Under the pieces are notes generated by a model. The model did no database searches and was not told the DNA's origin. It saw nothing but the letters and a program-made list of their open reading frames with translations. Shown here piece after piece: positions 24,143 to 32,477 of a DNA stretch of 33,344 nt (position 1 is its first letter; each line of letters starts with the position of its first letter). A program made the translations under genes and the position numbers. Origin of the DNA: Planktothricoides sp. SR001 (GTDB taxonomy: Bacteria; Cyanobacteriota; Cyanobacteriia; Cyanobacteriales; Laspinemataceae). The stretch is from contig NZ_LIUQ01000032.1 in NCBI RefSeq assembly GCF_001276715.1, positions 46,197 through 79,540 of the forward strand, given 5' to 3'.

Positions 24143-26100
24143 ATCAATTGAGCAGATAGATGATAAAGTTTGAGCGTAAATTCATCACTATTCATGGTGC
24201 CAGAAACTTGCCAAGTTTTTTCTAATTGAAATTGAGATTCTAAAACTTTTGTGATAGCTTCTTTTTCGGTTTCTGTGGTTGGATTTGACCAAATGGGGGT
24301 ATGACTATCTATCCAGATAATTCGCTGATATTGACTAGAGGTTTTTTCCTGGCTTTTTTCTAAGCTTTTTTCTAAGGATATCGCTAATTCTGGGGCGGGT
24401 TCCGCTAATAGCATGACCGGCAAGTTTGCGGGAATATAATACGCTAACCGCATGACATGACCCCAGGCTTTTGAGTTCATGGCAATTAAGGTGGGACTAT
24501 TCGGTTCGCCCTGAAGAATATCGGCAATTTGATGAAACATCCAGCGGGGTCGAAGGGTAAAATCTCCCACGTTAATTCCTAAATATAATAAGAGAAGAAT
24601 TACGGCGAATATTTGAGGCCAACGGGGATTTAATGGGCGCGGCTGAGGGGATTCAGGGGTAGAAGCGGATATTTTGTTTGATACCCTGATTAATTGCATG
24701 ATTAAAATAGTGAGTAATAGTAAGCAGCCCGGAAGAATAAAAATCATGCTTCTGCCCCACCCAAAGCCTAGGGTAAATTTGCCGGTGATTATATCCACTG
24801 CTAAGGCTATTAATAGGGGAAAAAGACTCAATAAAAAGCCTAATATCAGGAGACGGCGCGGAGACTTGATGAATGATTCCGAGAAACCGGGTTTCTTCAA
24901 GAAACCCGGTTTATGAGGATTCTGCCACCCATAGATTATCCCTGCGGTGAGTAATCCCATAACCAGAAAACCCGCGATCGCCTGCATAGAATTCGGTAGG
25001 CTAGTAGCCCAATCGCCGATTAGTAAATGAATCCCCAGAGTGCTGGCTAAATCTTGTAAATGTTGCAGCATACTCGCGAAAAATCCATTACTGGCATTAA
25101 ATCGGCCAAAATCAGCATTTCTAAGTTGCTGCAAGGTGCCCCAAAGTGCCCAAGGAATTGTGAGTAAAACTCCGGCGATTAACCGTAATCCATGTTGCCA
25201 CCAATGTTGCCGATCTAAAAAAAGTACCACGACTCCCAGGGTAATCATCCAATAGGCAAATAAGTAAAAAGTGAGACAACCCGCAGTTACGGAACCGATT
25301 AGTAATAATGTCCACAGGAGTTTAGATGAATTAATTTCTAGGGAATTTATTTCTGGGGAATTTATTTCTGGGGAATTTATTTCTGGGGAATTTATTTCTG
25401 GGGAATTTATTTCTGGGGAATTTATTTCTGGGGAATTTATTTCTGGGGCATTTATTTCTAGGCGAATCAGTTGTAGCAGAGATAAGGTAGTCAATGTCAC
25501 CCAAAGAACTAGGGGGCCATACATTCGCAAATTTAGGGAATGAAACAGATAAAATGGATTTATGGCCAATAAAGCGGCGAGTAAAAGTCCGCCACGATGT
25601 CCCAAAAGTAGTTTGCCCAAAAAATAGGCAGCAGCGATCGCGGCAATACTGAGAACCACCCCCAAACTCCGCATTCCTGCCTCGCTATTGCCAAACAGAT
25701 ACAGCCAAAAATGTTGACTCAGATAAAATAGTGGGGGATGAGGTTCACCTCCGGCAATTCCTTTGAGTAAATTCACCAAATTAGTCAGAAAGTCGCTCAC
25801 CCCAGAGGTACGAGGTAAGCTTAACAAAGCAGAATAGTCTGCCAATTTTACCGGCAAATCTCCTGGGGTTTGGTAGGCAATTTTTTGGCCATTACTCAAA
25901 AGTAAAGATAGCACTTCATCGTACCAAAACTCTCGCCTACCCAGACAAATAATTCTGAAAAAAATTCCTATCGCGATCGCGCTCCGCACCGCTATCGCGA
26001 ACGCGCCAAATGTGCAAAATTTTAGAGGGCAAAGTTTACCAACCATGTTTACCAACCAATGTACACCAACCATAACACCAAAACAAAAATAAATTATCAT
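24130..26100 (-). CDS. GT39-type membrane glycosyltransferase with in-frame repeats
   Basis: The 656-residue polytopic protein resembles GT39/ArnT/PMT-type glycosyltransferases, which transfer sugars from lipid-linked donors at the outer face of the membrane. The acidic pair of the first periplasmic loop is present (FWYDEVLSL, D61-E62), followed by HPPLFYLSQHFWLYLFG near 121-137 and about eleven hydrophobic segments. Three repeat insertions lie in the frame: an AFAIAVRSAIAIG stretch near residue 33 coded by a GCTATCGCGA-type repeat, nine EINSP-like pentapeptides at 215-259, and KPGFLKKPGF coded by a perfect palindrome at 24884-24912. All keep the frame and lie between hydrophobic segments or near the N-terminus. 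The true start may be downstream of the first ATG. The acceptor is unknown. Confidence 0.8.
   Translation of the reverse strand: MIIYFCFGVMVGVHWLVNMVGKLCPLKFCTFGAFAIAVRSAIAIGIFFRIICLGRREFWYDEVLSLLLSNGQKIAYQTPGDLPVKLADYSALLSLPRTSGVSDFLTNLVNLLKGIAGGEPHPPLFYLSQHFWLYLFGNSEAGMRSLGVVLSIAAIAAAYFLGKLLLGHRGGLLLAALLAINPFYLFHSLNLRMYGPLVLWVTLTTLSLLQLIRLEINAPEINSPEINSPEINSPEINSPEINSPEINSPEINSLEINSSKLLWTLLLIGSVTAGCLTFYLFAYWMITLGVVVLFLDRQHWWQHGLRLIAGVLLTIPWALWGTLQQLRNADFGRFNASNGFFASMLQHLQDLASTLGIHLLIGDWATSLPNSMQAIAGFLVMGLLTAGIIYGWQNPHKPGFLKKPGFSESFIKSPRRLLILGFLLSLFPLLIALAVDIITGKFTLGFGWGRSMIFILPGCLLLLTILIMQLIRVSNKISASTPESPQPRPLNPRWPQIFAVILLLLYLGINVGDFTLRPRWMFHQIADILQGEPNSPTLIAMNSKAWGHVMRLAYYIPANLPVMLLAEPAPELAISLEKSLEKSQEKTSSQYQRIIWIDSHTPIWSNPTTETEKEAITKVLESQFQLEKTWQVSGTMNSDEFTLKLYHLSAQLIIDN
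24884..24912. repeat. Perfect palindrome inside the GT39-type gene
   Basis: AAACCGGGTTTCTT (24884-24897), C, AAGAAACCCGGTTT (24899-24912). It shares its core AAACCGGGTTTCTTG with the hairpin at 26115-26145, so it belongs to a dispersed family that has entered coding sequence. Confidence 0.9.
25325..25459. repeat. 15-bp tandem repeat coding EINSP pentapeptides
   Basis: Nine units of 15 bp occupy 25325-25459; the six units from 25355 to 25444 are identical (GGGGAATTTATTTCT on the plus strand). Because 15 is a multiple of three, copy-number change leaves the reading frame intact. The flanking units carry single substitutions (EINAP, EINSL, EINSS). Confidence 0.95.
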
Positions 26101-26114
26101 CGCCTATCATCGCC

Positions 26115-26145
26115 AAAACCGGGTTTCTTGCCGAAACCCGGTTTT
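26115..26145. terminator. Hairpin downstream of cheA-like gene
   Basis: AAAACCGGGTTT (26115-26126) pairs with AAACCCGGTTTT (26134-26145). It lies 8 bp past the stop of the cheA-like gene on the minus strand and just upstream of the GT39-type gene. Read on the minus strand the stem is followed by GGCGATG and no T-run, so it may be simply a dispersed repeat. Confidence 0.5.
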
Positions 26146-26153
26146 TAGGTTGC

Positions 26154-29100
26154 TTAAATTAATCTTTCGATAGTTTCTAAGAGCATTTGTTGATTAAAAC
26201 TACTCTTAGTAATATAGGCATTTGCCCCCGCTTCTGCCCCGCGTCGCTTATCATCATCTTTGGCCAGAGATGTCACCAAAATAATCGGCAACTCACTATA
26301 TTCTTTATGTTGACGAATTTTTGTTGTGAGTCCTAGCCCATCAAGATTAGGCATTTGAATATCGGAAACCACCGCATCAAATTGACGAGTTTTCAGCTTA
26401 TTCCAACCATCCAAACCATCCACTGCTGTCACCACTTCATAGCCAGCACTTTGGAGAATCCGCTTTTCTTGGGTGCGGGTAGCGATAGAATCTTCTACCA
26501 ACAAAATGACCTTTTTGCGTTGTTCGGTAATTTTCTCTTCCAGAGGTTGAGCATCGCTAATAATAATAGCTTGTTGGCGGACAGATTTGATCAAGTCTTG
26601 GGGGTTTAGTACCATACAAACTTCCCCAGTACCTAATATTGTCGCACCGGAAATATTGCGGACTCGCTTGAGCAGTTTACTTTGAGGTTTCAGGACTACA
26701 TCTTGCTCATCGATCAGGGCATCTACTAATAATCCTAATCGTTCTTCGCCGATTTGTAGAATAATACAAGGTATTTTATGCTCCTGAGAATTGGTGTTGT
26801 CTTCTTGATGACTTTTTGTCTCAAACCTAGTATGATTCCGACTGATTCGCAGATGTTCTGGAATCTTTGAATTAATCGGCAGTAAATCGCTCAATCTGGC
26901 CACGGAAATAGGTTGCCCTTCTATAATCATGGTTTTCCGCCCTTCCAAAGAAAAAATCTCATCTTTGGAGATAAACTTGGCCATTTGAACGGCTTCGACG
27001 GGCAAAGCATAGACCAGTTGATCCACCTGCACCAACAAAACATGGGCGGTGGCTAAGGTGGTGCCTAATTGGAGTCGTAAGGTGCAACCTTTGCCCGGAG
27101 TGGAGTGAACCGCGATCGCGCCTTTGAGTCGTTCTACATTCGTCCGCACCACATCCAAACCCACACCTCTGCCGGAAACTTCCGTGACAAAGGTGCGGGT
27201 AGAAAAACCGGGGGCAAAAATTAATGCTTGAATCTGATTGGTGGTCATATTCGCCAGTTCATCAGGACGACAAATGCCGCGTTTCAGGGCTGTTTGCTTA
27301 ATTTTTTCAAGATCCAATCCCTGACCATCATCACTCACTTCAATAATAATATTGTTAGTGGTTTGGTAGCATTTAATCCGAATCGTTGCCGTCTCCGGTT
27401 TGCCCTGCTGTATCCGTTCTTTTGGGGTTTCAATCCCATGATCCACCGCATTCCGAATAATATGAATCAAGGGGTCTTTCATTTCTTCTAGAATCAGCTT
27501 ATCGGCTCTGGTTTCGGCTCCTTCTAAAATCAGGTTTACTTGTTTACCGTACTCTTTAGCTAGTTCCCTTACCATGCGGGGGAATAAATTCACTATCGTG
27601 GACATTGGTAACAGCCGCAAAGTCCGAATTCCTTCTTCTAGCTCATCTACGATCAGATCCAATCGCGCCGTATCTTCATAAATAGAACTTCTTAGACTGC
27701 TAATCAACTCACCGAACTTTTGCAGACGGTCTTCTGTGCGATGATGAAAGTTTTTTAACTGCTCCACAGACCCATTACGATTGCCTTTGACTACTTCATC
27801 AATACAGAAGCGATTGACAAAGACATCGCGGTTCCACTCTTCCCACAGGCTGACAATTTCTTCTACTTCCGCGAGTCGATGGTTAATCCGACTCTTGGTC
27901 ACGGTCAATTCACCCGCTTGAGTCATCAGTTCATCCAGATTTCGCGTTTCCACCCGAATGGACTCAATCCGATAAGCCCCGGTTCTGCTCGATGTGCTCG
28001 ACTGTGTGCTGGTGAAGGGTTCTAAGTCCGAGGTTTTCCTCTCATATGATGAGTCGGCAATGTTGTTGTCCAGGGAACTGGGAACGGGGGAACCGCCATC
28101 GCCGCCATCGGCTGCCGGGGAGCCGGAGAAGCCGGGGAGCGGTGGTGCAGGGGAGCCGGGGAGGGAAAGCTCCTCATCTCCTCTGCTCCTCATCTCCTCT
28201 GCCACTTGCCTGTTGCCCGTTGCCACTTGCCCGTTGCCCGTTGCCACTTGAGCGGTTAACTGAGCGAGGACATCCGGCACATTAATCCCACTGGGTTCCC
28301 CGGTAATTGCTTCATGCACCAGTTGACGGATGGCGTTTAAGCCGAAATAGAGGCGATCGCACAATTCCCCGGTTAGGAAAGTCGTTTCTTCCTTTAAACT
28401 GCCTAACAAATGCTCCCATTCATGGGCTAAAGTCGCCACATCTTTCACCCCCAACATCCCCGCATCCCCTTTGAGACTATGGGCTTCTCGGAGCATTTCC
28501 GCCAATTTTTCCTGGTTTTGGGGATGGGTCTCTAAATACAGCAAACCTTCATCTAACTTTTGTAGATGATCTTCACTGGCAAATTTGAAAGTCATCCGCA
28601 GTTCTTCATCATCAATCAGCAGAGAACTGGTACTTCCGGGTTCAAGGCTCACAGGTGGGGGAATAATTTCTGGTACTTCCGGGCTGACAGGCGACGTTTC
28701 TGATGGGATTGGGGCTGGTGGTGGTACTTCATCACTGACAGATGGTGGGACAGATGATGGCACCGACGATGATGCTTCCAGGTTAGCGCGGCTTTCTGGG
28801 GATTCCGAGTGAGATTTCGCTCCCATTAATTCAGCCAAGGCATAAAAGGTATTAACTCCACTCGGTTCTCCAGTAATCGCTTCCTGCACTAATTTACGAA
28901 TGGCGTCTAAACCAGAATAGAGGCGATCGTAAATCCCCTCGCGCAAAGAAGCTTCGCCATCCTTTAATGTCCCCAACAAATGCTCCCATTGGTGGGCTAA
29001 AGTTGCCACATCTTTCACCCCCAACATCCCGGCATCCCCTTTTAGACTATGAGCTTCTCGCATCATTTCTGCCAGCTTTTCCTGGTCTTCGGGATGTTTT

Positions 29101-29192
29101 TCTAAATATAACAACCCTTCATCTAATTTCTGCAAATGTTCTTCACTGGCAAACTGAAAGGTAGTGCGGAGTTCATCATCTTCTATCATCAT
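26154..29192 (-). CDS. CheA-type hybrid histidine kinase, two Hpt domains and receiver
   Basis: The 1012-residue cytosolic kinase reads: Hpt1 (1-115, H48 in AHSLKGDAG), linker, Hpt2 (192-305, H238 in the same motif), low-complexity linker (315-410), dimerisation domain (418-530), HATPase (about 560-712; N-box HIIRNAVDHG, DDGQGLD at 621-627, GRGVGLD at 674-680), CheW-like domain (715-870) and a response receiver (894-1012; acidic E900/D901, phospho-acceptor D944 in VVSDIQMPNLDG, K996 in YITKSS). The two Hpt units are near-identical over 110 residues, showing a recent duplication. This architecture is that of cyanobacterial PilL/HmpE-type kinases in phototaxis, pilus and motility systems. AAGGAC precedes the ATG. 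The MCP gene lies 270 bp upstream on the same strand. No cheW or cheY gene is in the window. Confidence 0.95.
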   Translation of the reverse strand: MMIEDDELRTTFQFASEEHLQKLDEGLLYLEKHPEDQEKLAEMMREAHSLKGDAGMLGVKDVATLAHQWEHLLGTLKDGEASLREGIYDRLYSGLDAIRKLVQEAITGEPSGVNTFYALAELMGAKSHSESPESRANLEASSSVPSSVPPSVSDEVPPPAPIPSETSPVSPEVPEIIPPPVSLEPGSTSSLLIDDEELRMTFKFASEDHLQKLDEGLLYLETHPQNQEKLAEMLREAHSLKGDAGMLGVKDVATLAHEWEHLLGSLKEETTFLTGELCDRLYFGLNAIRQLVHEAITGEPSGINVPDVLAQLTAQVATGNGQVATGNRQVAEEMRSRGDEELSLPGSPAPPLPGFSGSPAADGGDGGSPVPSSLDNNIADSSYERKTSDLEPFTSTQSSTSSRTGAYRIESIRVETRNLDELMTQAGELTVTKSRINHRLAEVEEIVSLWEEWNRDVFVNRFCIDEVVKGNRNGSVEQLKNFHHRTEDRLQKFGELISSLRSSIYEDTARLDLIVDELEEGIRTLRLLPMSTIVNLFPRMVRELAKEYGKQVNLILEGAETRADKLILEEMKDPLIHIIRNAVDHGIETPKERIQQGKPETATIRIKCYQTTNNIIIEVSDDGQGLDLEKIKQTALKRGICRPDELANMTTNQIQALIFAPGFSTRTFVTEVSGRGVGLDVVRTNVERLKGAIAVHSTPGKGCTLRLQLGTTLATAHVLLVQVDQLVYALPVEAVQMAKFISKDEIFSLEGRKTMIIEGQPISVARLSDLLPINSKIPEHLRISRNHTRFETKSHQEDNTNSQEHKIPCIILQIGEERLGLLVDALIDEQDVVLKPQSKLLKRVRNISGATILGTGEVCMVLNPQDLIKSVRQQAIIISDAQPLEEKITEQRKKVILLVEDSIATRTQEKRILQSAGYEVVTAVDGLDGWNKLKTRQFDAVVSDIQMPNLDGLGLTTKIRQHKEYSELPIILVTSLAKDDDKRRGAEAGANAYITKSSFNQQMLLETIERLI
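28077..28250. repeat. Low-complexity linker DNA in cheA-like gene
   Basis: The stretch coding residues 315-372 consists of short repeated blocks on the plus strand: GGGGAGCCGG units, CTCCTCATCTCCTCTG units and GTTGCCCGTTGCCACTTG units. These are of the sort usually met between genes in filamentous cyanobacteria. They keep the frame and lie between Hpt2 and the kinase core. Confidence 0.8.
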
Positions 29193-29462
29193 CGGTTTGT
29201 GTCCTTCAACGGATTGGGCAAAATTTTTATAAATTAATCATCAACGATTATCAATATAGTAATCAGTAGTAGTCAGTAAAGTGGGCAAAATTTGCCCACC
29301 CTACAAATGGCTTGAAATGATTCCTTGAAATCAATTATATCTACTCCCTGAATTATTCGCACCTTCTGAGCAGGTATAAAATCACCATATCAACGGCAGG
29401 GTTTACCCCGTCTCCCCTGACTTAACTTACCGTTGCTACAGCCCGGTTGAACAGGTTCACCG
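29193..29462. other. Spacer between mcp and cheA-like genes
   Basis: No gene is present. GTGGGCAAA (29281-29289) and TTTGCCCAC (29291-29299) form a hairpin related to the repeat at 884-950. It lies within the probable mcp-cheA transcript and could act as a partial terminator or processing site. Confidence 0.5.
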
Positions 29463-30890
29463 TTAAAGCATAATATCCAAATTTTCCGCAGCGGATTTTA
29501 GTTGCTCGGTACTGTTTTTGGTTTCGGCAATCCCGATCGCCGTTTGTTGGGCGCTGCTGTTTAAAATATTCATCGCCCCAACCACTTGTTGAATGGCCGT
29601 TGCTTGTTGCTGTGCAGTCAGAGAGATTTTTTGTGAATTTAACACAATATTATTGACCGCATCAACAATTATGGAGGCTGTTGTTTTGCCTTCTTGCGTG
29701 GCAGAAACCGTGGCTACCGTAGCCGTTTGAATATCCCGAACCAAATGATTAATTTGCACCGCTGATTCTCGGCTGCGATCGGCCAGTTTACGAATTTCTG
29801 TCGCCACCACCCCAAATCCTTTCCCTTGCTCCCCAGCCCGCACCGCTTCTACTGCCGCATTAATAGCCAGCATATTGGTTTGGTCGGCTAAACTACTCAC
29901 CAGTACAGCAATGGTATTAATTTGCTGTACTTGGTTATTAAGATTTTTAATTTGATCGGCAATTTCTGCAACTTTTTCACTTAAGCTAGAATTGTAGTTG
30001 TTATGCCATGCTTCATCTTCTGATTTTTGTTCATTTCCTCTAACTAATAATAACACTTGTCTTGCTCCATTCAGTGCCGCTTCCGCTTGCTCTGCTGATT
30101 TCTGAGAAGAAGCTTTAAGTTCATCCATTGTAGTAGTTGTTTCATTCACCGAACTAGCTTGGCTAGAAGCAATCCGCTCTTGTTCTTCACTCGCGATCAA
30201 AATCCGCCTCGCACTCTCACTAATATCACTCACCGTATTTTTCAGTTTACCGATAATCGCTTGACTAATCAGATAGCCAAAAGGCGAAGCACCGACTACA
30301 GTTAAAAAGACTAAAAACCCAAAAATCCAGAGGGTTTGGGAAAAAATATGTTGAGCTTTTTCCCGTTCTTTAGCGGCATTTTCCAGTTGCAAGTCTCTAA
30401 GTTCTCTTAAATAATTGCTAATCGGATCAATGGCTAAATACATGGCATTTTGACCTTGGTTTAATTGAGCAATATTTCCTGCTTTTAATAATATTTTTTC
30501 TCTTTCAATTTCTCGATCTGCTTTGATAAATGAACCATATAATTTCTGCATAATCGATTGTTCTTCCTCAGTTTGTTCTGTCAATGAATATCTATCTAAG
30601 CTTTGCCGAATTTCTGTCTGAGATCGAGAAATTAAATTTAAAGCTTCATCAGTTGTAATAATCCCCACCCTAGCTTTATTGGTGGCATCAACAATCACCA
30701 CAGCATAATGATCCAGTAAAGCATTCACTTCTCTTAAAGTAACTACATGATCGTCAAAAATTTTTCCCACTTGTCGATCCATGCGGTAAAATGAATATAA
30801 CGAGTAACCACTGACTGTTGAGAGAATCACTGCTGGGATAATAAAAAATCCTAAGTACAGTTTATTCCTTAAAGTATTAATCTTGCTCAT
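29463..30890 (-). CDS. Methyl-accepting chemotaxis protein
   Basis: The 475-residue receptor has a first membrane segment at about 11-33, a periplasmic four-helix-bundle-like domain of about 150 residues ([20 protein letters not shown]...[19 protein letters not shown]), a second membrane segment near 185-210, and a cytoplasmic coiled-coil signalling domain. The conserved hairpin tip is present: [20 protein letters not shown] followed by [20 protein letters not shown] near residues 330-370. A HAMP domain is not obvious. It precedes a CheA-type kinase gene on the same strand, so it is probably its receptor; signal and ligand are unknown. No C-terminal receptor-methylation tether is seen, as usual in cyanobacteria. 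Confidence 0.93.
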   Translation of the reverse strand: MSKINTLRNKLYLGFFIIPAVILSTVSGYSLYSFYRMDRQVGKIFDDHVVTLREVNALLDHYAVVIVDATNKARVGIITTDEALNLISRSQTEIRQSLDRYSLTEQTEEEQSIMQKLYGSFIKADREIEREKILLKAGNIAQLNQGQNAMYLAIDPISNYLRELRDLQLENAAKEREKAQHIFSQTLWIFGFLVFLTVVGASPFGYLISQAIIGKLKNTVSDISESARRILIASEEQERIASSQASSVNETTTTMDELKASSQKSAEQAEAALNGARQVLLLVRGNEQKSEDEAWHNNYNSSLSEKVAEIADQIKNLNNQVQQINTIAVLVSSLADQTNMLAINAAVEAVRAGEQGKGFGVVATEIRKLADRSRESAVQINHLVRDIQTATVATVSATQEGKTTASIIVDAVNNIVLNSQKISLTAQQQATAIQQVVGAMNILNSSAQQTAIGIAETKNSTEQLKSAAENLDIML

Positions 30891-31502
30891 AGCAAATTTG
30901 TGGTGTGACTGATAATTAAGAGTGAATTTGTGTGAATTGTCGGAATTAGGCGAAAGTGCTCCGCACTGCTATCGCGATATTGCTCCGCAACTCTACCGCG
31001 ATCGCCCTGTCACCTGGGCAACAAAAAACCCACAAGGCAGGGACGCAATGTCCAACTAAACTTTAATGGATAATGGATAATAGAGGAAATTGATGCTTGA
31101 TAGTTGATAATTAATAGTTAATAGTCGATAGTTAATGGTTAGGGATTCTATGGTTGATAGGTAGGGATTCTATGGTTGATAATAAATAGTTGTCAATTAT
31201 CCATTGTCAATTGTCAATCGTGGACTTTTTCCTCAGACAATCACTTCCTGTATGGAGTAAACAGAAAACTCTTGATCCGAATGCGCGGGCCATGACCGTC
31301 TGTACCACGCATATAGCCTAGCGGCATAGCGAAAGCTTACCGGGCGACTTCTGCTGTTCGTTCTGTAACAGTTTGGGCGAATACCCGAGATCGCCCATCT
31401 CAAATTTTTTCCCCAATACTAATGGAAAGGGAATTGTTACGGTTAAACTTGTTAAGTAGGTGAACATAATTAATACCAATTTTAGAAACTATACAATTCC
31501 CA
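30891..31502. other. Gene-free spacer, unassigned GC-richer block at 31230-31420
   Basis: The first part holds GCTCCGCACTGCTATCGCGA repeats (30957-31010) and a TTGATAGTTAATAG-type AT repeat (31090-31210). The block 31230-31420 has more even base composition and can form GGGCGA/TCGCCC (31371-31376 and 31391-31396) and AACAG/CTGTT stems. It contains no convincing open frame. On the minus strand it would lie upstream of mcp, so it may be leader RNA, a dead insertion or a small RNA; I cannot choose. Confidence 0.4.
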
Positions 31503-31905
31503 GGTCTATTTGGGCGCAAGCATTGCTCCCCTACTGTTGTATGAATTTTTGTAAATAATATTACCAATTTCAAAATAATCCAGAGTCGGTTTTAACCGAC
31601 TTGCGCTATTAGCCGGGGGTTTTAACCCCTGGTCTATTTGGGCGCAAGCATTGCTCCCCTACTTTTGTATGAATTTTTGTAAATAATATTACCAATTTCA
31701 AAATAATCCAGAGTCGGTTTTAACCGACTTGCGCTATTAGCCGGGGGTTTTAACCCCCGGCGATTTATGTACTGGTCTATTTGGGCGCAAGCATTGCTCC
31801 CCTACTGTTGTATGAATTTTTGTAAATAATATTACCAATTTCAAAATAATCCAGAGTCGGTTTTAACCGACTTGCGCTATTAGCCGGGGGTTTTAACCCC
31901 CGGGG
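31503..31905. repeat. Three tandem copies of a ~128-bp unit (GGTCTATTTGGGCGC)
   Basis: GGTCTATTTGGGCGCAAGCA begins at 31503, 31631 and 31774. Periods are 128 and 143 bp; the second copy carries about 15 extra bases (CGGCGATTTATGTACT-like). Each copy contains the palindrome AGTCGGTTTTAACCGACT and CCGGGGGTTTTAACCCC. The copies are almost identical over their shared part, including a long AT-rich middle (TTTTTGTAAATAATATTACC). Confidence 0.95.
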
Positions 31906-31920
31906 ATTTATGTACCCCCG

Positions 31921-32455
31921 CAATTAACCGACGATTGCGGGGATTAAAATCCCCGTAGGGGTCAACGGCCGTTGACCCCTACAGGCGGTTAAAGGGGTTT
32001 TAACCCCCGGGGATTTATGTACCCCCGCAATTAACCGACGATTGCGGGGATTAAAATCCCCGTAGGGGTCAACGGCCGTTGACCCCTACAGTCGGTTAAA
32101 GGGGTTTTAACCCCCGGAGATTTATCTACCCCCGCAATTAACCGACGATTGCGGGGATTAAAATCCCCGTAGGGGTCAACGGCCGTTGACCCCTACAGTC
32201 GGTTAAAGGGGTTTTAACCCCCGGGGATTTATCTACCCCCGCAATTAACCGACGATTGCGGGGATTAAAATCCCCGTAGGGGTCAACGGCCGTTGACCCC
32301 TACAGTCGGTTAAAGGGGTTTTAACCCCCGGGGATTTATGTACCTCCGCAATTAACCGACGATTGCGGGGGTACATAAATCCCCGTAGGGGTCAACGGCC
32401 GTTGACCCCTACAGTCGGTTAAAGGGGTTTTAACCCCCGGGGATTTATCTACCCC
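31921..32455. repeat. Five-copy array of a 107-bp multi-palindromic unit
   Basis: CAATTAACCGACGATTGCGG begins at 31921, 32028, 32135, 32242 and 32349, an exact 107-bp period. Within each unit: GGGGATT/AATCCCC; a perfect 28-bp palindrome (half GTAGGGGTCAACGG) at 31955-31982 and each 107 bp further; a closing stem TTAACCGAC/GTCGGTTAA around both (in copies 2-5); and GGGGTT/AACCCC. Between units CCCCGCAA/TTGCGGGG forms another stem. Differences are few: GGCGGTT for GTCGGTT in copy 1, GAGATTTATC for GGGATTTATG at some junctions, and GGGGGTACATAAATCCCC in place of the AATCCCC stem in copy 5. Confidence 0.98.
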
Positions 32456-32477
32456 CTTTACCGATCTTCATTCTCTG

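Noticed and set aside
31503-32455. CRISPR array
   Set aside because: The periodic units are contiguous and nearly identical throughout, without unique spacers, and no cas gene is present.
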